From Bdellovibrionales bacterium (GTDB lineage: Bacteria > Myxococcota > XYA12-FULL-58-9 > SYDY01), in the NCBI GenBank assembly GCA_005801425.1, contig SYDY01000037.1:1-21788 (forward strand): a DNA stretch of 21,788 nucleotides. The letters run 5' to 3'. The position numbers and the translations under genes were made by a program. Positions 9,093 to 15,726 of this stretch are shown in pieces. The notes under the pieces were generated by a model. That model had not been told where the DNA came from and made no database searches. It saw only the letters and a list, made by a program, of their open reading frames with translations. Within the stretch, counting starts at the first letter, position 1. Every line of letters starts with the position of its first letter.

Positions 9093-10250
9093 ATGACTAC
9101 AATTATAAATCCAGGCATAAGATCGCATGTGGAGCCAGAGAGTGCCAATCCTACTCAGCTCATCGCAAAATTTCTCGACGTCTTGCGGGAACAAGACAGC
9201 ACAACACGTGCCTCGGGATCATCCCCCGCCACCATAAGACCCGAACCCTTGGCGCCTCTCTCAGATCTCCCTTTGCCTTTCGGTGTTCCTGCGCGCCCCA
9301 ACGCACGCTGGCTTGCACCTGTTCAAGAACTTGGACGCGGTTCTTTTGGTGTGGTGATGCTCACACGTGACAAAAAAAACAGAATGCATGTTGCCGAAAA
9401 ATTCATCGCACCACCCAAAAGTCCAAACGACCGTGATTGTTTTGTCAGAGAAACCCAGCGTGAGATGTCGGCCGCTTTATGGGAACACAAAAATCTCGTC
9501 AAAATCCTGTGGGCATCGTGGCCCACGGTCGATAATCCCAATGTGATCATTGGCATGGAATATTTGGCAGGCGGGACGCTCACAGAACGCATGGAGAGAA
9601 AGCAAGGACCATGGTCCCTTTCGGCCACCGTGCACATCATAGGGCAAGTGTTAAGCGCACTTGATTATTTGCAGCGCAAACATGGCATTGTACATCGTGA
9701 TGTAAAACCTGAAAATATTTTATTTGCATCACACGCATTACAATCACTCAAATTGGGTGATTTCGGGACTGTCGTTCCCATCGAGCATCCCGACACAAAA
9801 GAAAGCATTGGAACGCCCGGTTATATCGCACCCGAAGTATTTAATGACAGCCATAGCATTGAGAAATGCGATGTGTGGGGGACAGGTGTTATTCTGCACC
9901 AATTGGCAACAGACGATCTCAGTATTGTGCGTTTCGGACGATCCAAGCGCCCCCCTCTCCCGGTTAATCTTCTTCTGCTTCAAAAATTTTCACGCGGCAT
10001 AGATCCAACGCTGTTGCCATTTCCAGACGACAAAATAGCATTGCAAGTCATCGCCGAAAAGATGTTGCGATCCGATCCCATCAAGCGCTGGAGCATATCC
10101 CGGGCACACAAAGCTTTTCAGGATTTATCCAAACAAGAATCACCGCTGCGAGTTTTGCCTGCTTTGGTTCAGGCAAAACAAATCCAACGGCCTATGGGAT
10201 TTGAAGGGAACAGGCACGGTGTCATCCCTGGTATTGGTGCACAGAAATAA
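9093..10250 (+). CDS. Hanks-type Ser/Thr protein kinase, first of tandem pair
   Basis: The protein has 385 residues from ATG 9093, chosen over ATG 9075 because the latter lies inside a likely -10 box. It is a complete eukaryotic-like kinase domain. It has the glycine loop LGRGSFGVV (Gly81, 83, 86), ATP-binding Lys103 in VAEK, helix-C Glu124, catalytic loop HRDVKPEN (Asp203), DFG (223-225), GTPGYIAPE (APE 246-248), and DVWGTGVIL in the C-lobe. All catalytic residues are present, so it should phosphorylate Ser/Thr. The N-terminal ~65 residues are low-complexity and proline-rich, and the C-terminal tail is short. No TM segment or PASTA, WD or TPR sensor domain is seen, so it is probably cytosolic and driven by partners. 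Odd points are VAEK in place of the usual VA[IV]K, and DFGT after the metal-binding Asp. The neighbouring 10360-11562 gene is a close paralog. Confidence 0.9.
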   Translation: MTTIINPGIRSHVEPESANPTQLIAKFLDVLREQDSTTRASGSSPATIRPEPLAPLSDLPLPFGVPARPNARWLAPVQELGRGSFGVVMLTRDKKNRMHVAEKFIAPPKSPNDRDCFVRETQREMSAALWEHKNLVKILWASWPTVDNPNVIIGMEYLAGGTLTERMERKQGPWSLSATVHIIGQVLSALDYLQRKHGIVHRDVKPENILFASHALQSLKLGDFGTVVPIEHPDTKESIGTPGYIAPEVFNDSHSIEKCDVWGTGVILHQLATDDLSIVRFGRSKRPPLPVNLLLLQKFSRGIDPTLLPFPDDKIALQVIAEKMLRSDPIKRWSISRAHKAFQDLSKQESPLRVLPALVQAKQIQRPMGFEGNRHGVIPGIGAQK

Positions 10251-10307
10251 GGGACGCATCAAAGCTCTGCCGAAAAAGATCACATTTCCCTATACTGCCC
10301 GCTTTTA

Positions 10308-10336
10308 TTGACACTTTATCCCCGTGGGGATTCAAA
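10308..10336 (+). promoter_or_regulatory. Possible promoter for second kinase
   Basis: A perfect TTGACA (10308-10313) is followed after 17 bases by TTCAAA (10331-10336, 3 of 6). Another -10-like box, TATACT (5 of 6), lies at 10291-10296 without a good -35. Either would give the second kinase its own promoter in the 73-base gap between the kinase genes. If the TTGACA promoter is used, the mRNA begins near 10343 and the ATG at 10360 is the start. Confidence 0.3.
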
Positions 10337-10359
10337 ATGTGGGTACACTTTACAGTCTT

Positions 10360-11562
10360 ATGGGCAGCACTAAAGTAAATGGCATAGATGACGGCTCCTT
10401 CGTACATCGCCAGAAACACCCCGAACGATTGTCTGAAAAGGACGAGAATGGTGATTCTTCGTCTTCAGGCATCGGAACAGGCAGTGAGCCTTTCTCAGAA
10501 TCCCTACCTATGTTTGCCGACCGACAGTTACCCGATGGCGTTCCAGCGCGACCCGATGCCCGGACTTTGAATCCCCTATCGGAACTTGGTCGAGGCACTT
10601 TCGGCGTGGTGATGCGCGTACGTGATGAATCGAACGGCCGCGACGTTGCCGAAAAATCCCTATTCCCTCCCAAACGAAGCAAAGACGAAACCACATTTGC
10701 GCAAGATGCAGAAAAAGAAATGCTTGCGATACATTGGCAACACCCACATATCGTACGTATTTTATGGGCCTCATGGCCAACCGTAAATAATCCCGATGTG
10801 GTCATCGGGATGGAGTATTTGGCAGGCGGCACCCTGGCAAAACGCATGAAAGATCACCCCGGTGCATGGTCACACGGAAGTACGGTGCGTATTGTCAAGC
10901 AGGTACTCAATGCACTCGACTATTTACAAAGAGAACATGGTATCGTGCATCGTGACATCAAGCCGGATAATATTCTATTTATTTCGCAAGGATCACGCGC
11001 ACTTAAAATAGGCGATTTCGGAACGGCACTCGCAATAACCGATCGCGATGCACCTACCTTTGTAGGCACACCAGGACGCATCGCCCCCGAATTATTTGGG
11101 TATGCCGATGAAGACAAGGAACCGCCTTCATTCGAAAAATGCGACGTATGGAGCGTTGGTGTTCTTCTCCACGAATTGGCTACAGGCGAACGTGACCTGT
11201 CACGTTTTGGACAAGCAACGCATACAGCGCTTCCGTTCAATTTGATGCTGATTTTAAAGTTCCAGGGAGGAGCCAACCCCGAATTATTACAATTTTCGGA
11301 TGACAAATCATCACTTCAATCGCCCGCAAAAAAGATGTTGCGGTCCGAGCCTACAACACGGTGGAGCATAAGAAGAGCGCACGCCGCATTCCAAGATCAT
11401 TCAGAACCGAAACCTACAGAAAGCGAAAGAAAGCCTTTGGCATTGGCACCTGTTCAAAAATACAAACCACGACTTTCTGATACAGAGCCACCGAAAGGCG
11501 AAGGGCCTGCTATTCCAGCCATCAAGAAGCATGCAGTGCTCCCAGACATCCTTAAAAAATAA
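10360..11562 (+). CDS. Hanks-type Ser/Thr protein kinase, second of tandem pair
   Basis: The protein has 400 residues from ATG 10360; a GTG at 10324 in the same frame would add twelve residues, but it falls inside the likely promoter and neither start has a clear ribosome binding site. The kinase domain is complete: LGRGTFGVV (Gly77, 79, 82), Lys99 in VAEK, Glu120, HRDIKPDN (Asp199), DFG 219-221, GTPGRIAPE (APE 242-244). It is closely similar to the kinase ending at 10250, including the block VPARPxAR just before the glycine loop and a shared ILWASWPTVxNP. That points to tandem duplication. The N-terminal Ser/Glu-rich leader and the Lys/Pro-rich tail (~60 residues, ending AIKKHAVLPDILKK) differ from the paralog, so partners or targets may differ. 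No membrane segment is seen. It ends 25 bases from the convergent GMC gene. Confidence 0.9.
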   Translation: MGSTKVNGIDDGSFVHRQKHPERLSEKDENGDSSSSGIGTGSEPFSESLPMFADRQLPDGVPARPDARTLNPLSELGRGTFGVVMRVRDESNGRDVAEKSLFPPKRSKDETTFAQDAEKEMLAIHWQHPHIVRILWASWPTVNNPDVVIGMEYLAGGTLAKRMKDHPGAWSHGSTVRIVKQVLNALDYLQREHGIVHRDIKPDNILFISQGSRALKIGDFGTALAITDRDAPTFVGTPGRIAPELFGYADEDKEPPSFEKCDVWSVGVLLHELATGERDLSRFGQATHTALPFNLMLILKFQGGANPELLQFSDDKSSLQSPAKKMLRSEPTTRWSIRRAHAAFQDHSEPKPTESERKPLALAPVQKYKPRLSDTEPPKGEGPAIPAIKKHAVLPDILKK

Positions 11563-11587
11563 TTGGGACATGTGCTACTTTGCCGCG

Positions 11588-13405
11588 TCATTTTTCTTCA
11601 TGCGCATCCCATTTTTTTGCGTAGTCATTCGCCACAGGCCTCGCGTTGGGCGATTCTTCGCCTGGTCTTCGGATCGTGAATTCGCCGCCGCTTTTTTCCA
11701 AATCCACAAACGCTCTTTGCCATTCGATCGAACCATTCATGGGCTGGCCTCGCCGCTCTGCAATCTTACGTGACGCCAACACCGCATAGAGTTGAACGGT
11801 GAGGTGTAAATTCCCCCAGGGTGCCCTAGGAAATACCGCAGCCGACGTCCCCCACACATTGCCAATCACCCCATCACGACCATCGCGTAGATTAAAGTGT
11901 TCGTTAAAAACACTGTCGGGATCTTTGCTTGCTCGCGCATCGCCCATCCAATGAAATGCGGTGCCTAAGTTTTCGAACGTCCATGCATCCAGTGCCTTGT
12001 CATTTGTAACATCCACAGACGCCGGTGGTTCAACAATATTCCCCACCAGACCTTCTTTTTGAAGCGCTTTTATCAAACCGATACTTGTGCGCACACCATG
12101 GCGCAGAGCTGCACGATCACCATCGGTCATATCCGAATGCACAAGATCAAAACTATCACCAAGCCTCGGTCCTTTGATGCGAACTTGATAGCCCTGTTCT
12201 GTATCGGGATCGCTCACATTGGGCGTGAACACAACCACAGGATCGCTGCTATACGGTGGCCCTGAAATCGAAAAATGAAATTGCGTAGGCGATTGTTTTG
12301 AAGGATCGGCAATGTAACCCACCGCAGGCCAATCCATGGGACCACTCCATGGCACGTCCTCTTTCGCAAGCTCCGCTTGCACTGCAATTTCACTGTGATC
12401 GAAACCTTTTCCAACACGATCATTCACAATAACAGGTTTCACACCTGCCTCTTCAAGAATATCACGCGGCCCAACCCCTGAGCGCTGCAACAACTCTGGG
12501 AGGCGCAATGCACCATTCGCAAGAAGCACATCGCGATCCGGCCCCAGAGGAATGCGATAGGTTGTGTCATCTTTTTTTATAATCAGTGACGATGCAAACA
12601 ATGGCGCATTCGTAAGTTTTCGCCACAACCGTGCAAAACCCGATCCCTCATCCGAGGACCACCCGATGCGTTCCACTTCCACGCCTGGGATCACCGTCAC
12701 GTTTTTAGGTTTGAGATCATCATGCAAAAGCAACGCAGGGCACCAACGAAGTGCATCGCGTTTTTCTGGCAATGGGTATGCTCCCATCGATACCATACCC
12801 ACAGTGTTAGGAATGACCGTTGCTGAAAAATCAATACCTGGTGTTGATTTCATGCCCGTATGCTTCACCATGGTCGCAAAACTTCGATCAAACCACGGAG
12901 AATCGCCAGGCATCATCGCAGGCGCCAAGGGCTCCATATTCAACACCACTTGCGTTGCGATTTTGAGATCGGTCACTGGCATGTCCAAACTTTTGGCAAA
13001 CATCTCCAATTGTTCGCGTGCCATCATAAAGGCAATGGACGTATTGTGGCTCCCTGCGCCACCCACACCACGATGATAACTTGGCGTCACCGGATAGGGT
13101 TTGCCTTGTTCTGTAAACGCCGAAACAGCACCACCATTGCTGCCCCAATTGTAGAACCAAGCGCTCATGAATGGGTTTGCGTGTTCATACCCTTGGCCTG
13201 CATCAAGCACTGTGATTTTTTTCCCTGGCATCATGTGGCCGAGTTCATAACCCGCAAGCGCCCCCGATGAACCCGCGCCCACCACAATGACATCCGAGTT
13301 TGGTTGTAAAACAGGATATTTCTTAGATGAGTCATACAAGCCGGCAACAACCGCACCACCTATGCCAAACAAACCAAGCGCCTTTTGACATGATCGCACA
13401 AACAT
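11588..13405 (-). CDS. GMC-family FAD-dependent oxidoreductase
   Basis: The protein has 605 residues. The FAD-binding Rossmann motif VIVVGAGSSGA (Gly43, 45, 48) is followed by ITVLDAG, where Asp replaces the usual Glu. The GMC signatures are present: YHRGVGGAGSHNTSIA (110-125) corresponds to the first, and LLANGALRLPELLQRSGVGP (295-313) to the second. The C-terminal catalytic pair is likely His485 (AFHWMGD) and His534 (GNLHLTVQLY). Such enzymes oxidise alcohols, sugars, choline, cholesterol or similar; the substrate cannot be read here. The N-terminus has a short hydrophobic stretch (residues 8-22, GLFGIGGAVVAGL) before the FAD domain, which may be an export or anchor signal, but there is no twin-Arg. 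The ATG is well supported by GAGAGGA seven bases upstream. The gene stands alone between convergent and co-directional neighbours with its own promoter. Confidence 0.88.
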   Translation of the reverse strand: MFVRSCQKALGLFGIGGAVVAGLYDSSKKYPVLQPNSDVIVVGAGSSGALAGYELGHMMPGKKITVLDAGQGYEHANPFMSAWFYNWGSNGGAVSAFTEQGKPYPVTPSYHRGVGGAGSHNTSIAFMMAREQLEMFAKSLDMPVTDLKIATQVVLNMEPLAPAMMPGDSPWFDRSFATMVKHTGMKSTPGIDFSATVIPNTVGMVSMGAYPLPEKRDALRWCPALLLHDDLKPKNVTVIPGVEVERIGWSSDEGSGFARLWRKLTNAPLFASSLIIKKDDTTYRIPLGPDRDVLLANGALRLPELLQRSGVGPRDILEEAGVKPVIVNDRVGKGFDHSEIAVQAELAKEDVPWSGPMDWPAVGYIADPSKQSPTQFHFSISGPPYSSDPVVVFTPNVSDPDTEQGYQVRIKGPRLGDSFDLVHSDMTDGDRAALRHGVRTSIGLIKALQKEGLVGNIVEPPASVDVTNDKALDAWTFENLGTAFHWMGDARASKDPDSVFNEHFNLRDGRDGVIGNVWGTSAAVFPRAPWGNLHLTVQLYAVLASRKIAERRGQPMNGSIEWQRAFVDLEKSGGEFTIRRPGEESPNARPVANDYAKKWDAHEEK

Positions 13406-13412
13406 CGAGGGG

Positions 13413-13419
13413 TCCTCTC
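13413..13419 (-). promoter_or_regulatory. Ribosome binding site of the GMC gene
   Basis: GAGAGGA on the minus strand ends seven bases before ATG 13405. It is the best Shine-Dalgarno sequence in the window and fixes this start. It contrasts with neighbouring genes that appear to have none. Confidence 0.65.
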
Positions 13420-13445
13420 GCGTTCATGCGGCACGTGGTAGGTGG

Positions 13446-13475
13446 ATCATAGCAAATTTTGTCGTCAGGTGTCAC
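13446..13475 (-). promoter_or_regulatory. Sigma-70-type promoter of the GMC gene
   Basis: On the minus strand GTGACA (13475-13470, 5 of 6 to TTGACA), an 18-base spacer, and TATGAT (13451-13446, 5 of 6) preceded by TGC, which makes an extended -10. Transcription would begin near 13439, leaving a ~33-base leader that contains the ribosome binding site. Confidence 0.5.
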
Positions 13476-13498
13476 CTGGCACATCTTTGTTATGATTT

Positions 13499-13553
13499 GG
13501 AGCGCAGGCATCTTGCCCGCGTAAACAATGCACGGGCAGGATGCCCGCATTCC
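13499..13553. repeat. Imperfect palindrome, REP-like intergenic hairpin
   Basis: The left arm (13499-13521) and right arm (13531-13553) pair over 23 positions with 18 matches and a nine-base loop. Every mismatch is a transition, as expected of a stem that tolerates wobble pairs. The core is GGCATCTTGCCCG against CGGGCAGGATGCC. It lies five bases past the stop of the minus-strand lipoprotein gene and upstream of the GMC promoter. There is no T-run on either side, so it is not a standard intrinsic terminator. It may stabilise mRNA 3' ends or be a member of a dispersed palindromic family. Confidence 0.6.
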
Positions 13554-13557
13554 ATTC

Positions 13558-15660
13558 CTACTGACAACCCATGATGTCGGTATAGCACTGTGCCGTAAGT
13601 CCCGTTGCGACAGTACATTTCTTCGTACACTCCACACATCCCGCCGACGCAGAACATCCATAGCCCGATAGTCCGCAGGATGACTTCGGTTGAAATCCAC
13701 ATGCACCATTGGTGCATGTGGCCTCTGCACAATCAGGATAAGGGGCTTGGGGACATGTCGTTGCATTTGAACATTGCGAAGATGTTGGCGTCACGCAAGC
13801 GCCCGTTGTCGGATCGCATGTCATGCCAAAGTCACAATTCATGACATGGCTGCAGGCTCCATTCATACAACTGTCCGTTGTGCATGACATGCCGTCATCA
13901 CACGACGTAGAACACGTCGGCGTCGTGTTAGAACAGTCGCCCGTTTGCATATTGCAGGTCTGTGTTCCTGTGCACTTGGGCGTATAAGAACACGCTCCAT
14001 TCACACATGATGCAACCGCACACGGATACGAAGAACACATGCTCGCTTGTACACATTGATTCGGCGTTGAGACCGTACATACACCGTTGATACATACGTT
14101 AGGCGCCAGGCATTGTGCACATGGATCGGGCGGAATACAATTACCAACCTGCGGATCGCACGTCTCGCCTGGCTGACATTTGTTCGTATACACACAACCA
14201 TTCACAGCGTTGCATGAATCGTTGGTACATAAATTATTATCATTGCAGACGATCTGCGTATGCGAGCATGTGTTATTCGCACAACCATCGGTTGTACATA
14301 CACTGTTATCATCACAATTTTCGATCTGATACAAAAAGTGCCAGTATGTACTGTACACATCGTACGGCGGATTTCCGTTCATCCAACTGATGCAATTGCA
14401 TGTCCAGCTGTTGCACGTAATAGGTGCAATGGCGCATCCTGGACAATAATCGGCAAGACATACAGCATCGCATCCGCGACGGCACGTGGTCGCTCCCCAG
14501 GTTCCGCACCCATGGGTCGTGTTGCACCCATCGTAGCATCCATCATGCGCGCGACATCCTGCATGGGATCCACATACTTTGCGCATCCATGCATTACGTG
14601 CCCATTTGCCTGCGCTTTGTTGACAATAACCACCGTAACTTGTGGTGCAATTGTTGGTGGGGCAATCGGGGCCGCATGTGCCCGAACACATGGCACCGCA
14701 CGGACGTAAACTGTGCAATCCATCGCCGACCTCATCATCAGCACCCTCACCATCAAAAGGTTGAAACATGCCGATCACAGGGACTGGAAAATCAGTATCC
14801 AATCCAACACTATGAGGTTCATCATCGATACTGATTTCCTCAGGGAGCGATTCACCTTCCTCAGGATGCTCGTCATCAACAAGCGTGCAAGAAGCACGCG
14901 ACAACATCGCATCCAACTTGGGGACATCCGCATCGTACTTCACCAAAAGCTGCCACGGAAGCATCAGGGCCGCCATACGCAACTCGGGATTTTCTGTTGA
15001 TGGGATCGTCATCGTAAAATCAAAGGCTGGATCTGTATCCGTAAATCCTTCGACCGCATCGGTACACATGGTATCACTCGGCTCAAAACATGCATTGTTC
15101 ATCGTTTGCGTCTGATGCGTTTTTGCGGTCGTCTGCGCCTGCTCCCACGCATCACGTACCGCGCGCATTTGGACGATACCACAACCCACTGTCGAGACAT
15201 TCGATCTTTCAAGACATGCCAATTCAACACCAAGAAGCGGCGCAATGTCATCCAACCCATGGGTGTCTATCAACGCACGTAATTTGGATTTTTCATTGTC
15301 GCTGAGTGCACCATTGCCGTCGAAGGTCACACCATCAAAGGTCAGTGTGCCCAAAGATTGAAGAGCACCACTCTCGGCAAACAACTTAACCTTCGCAAGT
15401 AACGTATGTTCACCCCACGCAAACATTGCCGTGCCCGTGGCCTCACCTGTTTGTGAGCTCAACGACGTCGTAAATGTTCCATCGACGTCATGCTTGGTTG
15501 TAAACGTGCCTTTGCATGCGTAAGGATCGCTCTCCAACAACGCATCAAAAGTAACCTGGGGTGTCGCTGAACGTGGTTTTCCTATGGATGACGTTGATGA
15601 CGTGTCACACCCCGCCAATAGAAAAAATATCCCCAATTGAGCATATCGCAAACAATTCAT
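13558..15660 (-). CDS. Cysteine-rich lipoprotein with PLA2-like CxxHDxCY motif
   Basis: The protein has 700 residues with a clear lipobox, FFLLAGC (lipidated Cys18). Residues 30-320 are moderately acidic with few cysteines. Residues ~321-425 form a dense Cys domain with CRAHDGCYDGC at 369-379, a spacing found in secreted phospholipase A2 (CxxHDxCY around the His-Asp catalytic/calcium pair: His372, Asp373), followed by more cysteines (385, 393, 397, 401, 406, 409). The first Cys of the usual CC pair is Gly here. Residues 449-700 are repeated short disulfide modules of the type CDDNSVCTTDGC and CVNGACSYTPKC, as in many deltaproteobacterial surface proteins. The PLA2 resemblance is inference; without the calcium-loop pattern it may only share the disulfide fold. 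It is transcribed away from pheA-tyrA from overlapping divergent promoters, and is probably surface-exposed. Confidence 0.8.
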   Translation of the reverse strand: MNCLRYAQLGIFFLLAGCDTSSTSSIGKPRSATPQVTFDALLESDPYACKGTFTTKHDVDGTFTTSLSSQTGEATGTAMFAWGEHTLLAKVKLFAESGALQSLGTLTFDGVTFDGNGALSDNEKSKLRALIDTHGLDDIAPLLGVELACLERSNVSTVGCGIVQMRAVRDAWEQAQTTAKTHQTQTMNNACFEPSDTMCTDAVEGFTDTDPAFDFTMTIPSTENPELRMAALMLPWQLLVKYDADVPKLDAMLSRASCTLVDDEHPEEGESLPEEISIDDEPHSVGLDTDFPVPVIGMFQPFDGEGADDEVGDGLHSLRPCGAMCSGTCGPDCPTNNCTTSYGGYCQQSAGKWARNAWMRKVCGSHAGCRAHDGCYDGCNTTHGCGTWGATTCRRGCDAVCLADYCPGCAIAPITCNSWTCNCISWMNGNPPYDVYSTYWHFLYQIENCDDNSVCTTDGCANNTCSHTQIVCNDNNLCTNDSCNAVNGCVYTNKCQPGETCDPQVGNCIPPDPCAQCLAPNVCINGVCTVSTPNQCVQASMCSSYPCAVASCVNGACSYTPKCTGTQTCNMQTGDCSNTTPTCSTSCDDGMSCTTDSCMNGACSHVMNCDFGMTCDPTTGACVTPTSSQCSNATTCPQAPYPDCAEATCTNGACGFQPKSSCGLSGYGCSASAGCVECTKKCTVATGLTAQCYTDIMGCQ

Positions 15661-15666
15661 GGGGAT

Positions 15667-15695
15667 ATTTTATATGCTTTTTTGTGTTGAACCAA
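15667..15695 (-). promoter_or_regulatory. Promoter of the PLA2-like lipoprotein gene, leaderless type
   Basis: On the minus strand TAAAAT (15672-15667, 5 of 6) ends seven bases before the A of ATG 15660, so the mRNA would start at or next to the start codon. A weak -35, TTGGTT, lies 17 bases further upstream (15695-15690). No ribosome binding site lies between; the four bases before the ATG are CCCC. Confidence 0.45.
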
Positions 15696-15699
15696 AAAA

Positions 15700-15708
15700 T
15701 GCTAGTGT
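15700..15708 (+). promoter_or_regulatory. Extended -10 box for pheA-tyrA
   Basis: TGC followed by TAGTGT (15703-15708). The box ends seven bases before the ATG at 15715, which opens a three-codon ORF overlapping the pheA-tyrA start. The hexamer is poor, but the TGC extension and the spacing equal those of other genes in the window. No convincing -35. Confidence 0.35.
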
Positions 15709-15714
15709 ACACTC

Positions 15715-15726
15715 ATGAGCACATGA
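15715..15726 (+). other. Three-codon upstream ORF overlapping the pheA-tyrA start
   Basis: ATG AGC ACA TGA encodes Met-Ser-Thr and stops at 15724-15726, so its stop overlaps the ATG at 15723 as ATGA. If transcription begins at about 15715 this would be a leaderless start followed by re-initiation on the real gene. It is too short to prove from sequence; chance is possible. Confidence 0.3.

Noticed and set aside
13499-13553. The palindrome as an intrinsic terminator of the lipoprotein gene
   Set aside because: There is no T-run after the stem on the minus strand, and it has five mismatches.
15561-15722. A longer N-terminus for the PheA-TyrA fusion (54 extra residues)
   Set aside because: It would overlap the divergent lipoprotein gene and both promoters, and family similarity begins exactly at MTIAYLGPSGTYSE (15723).
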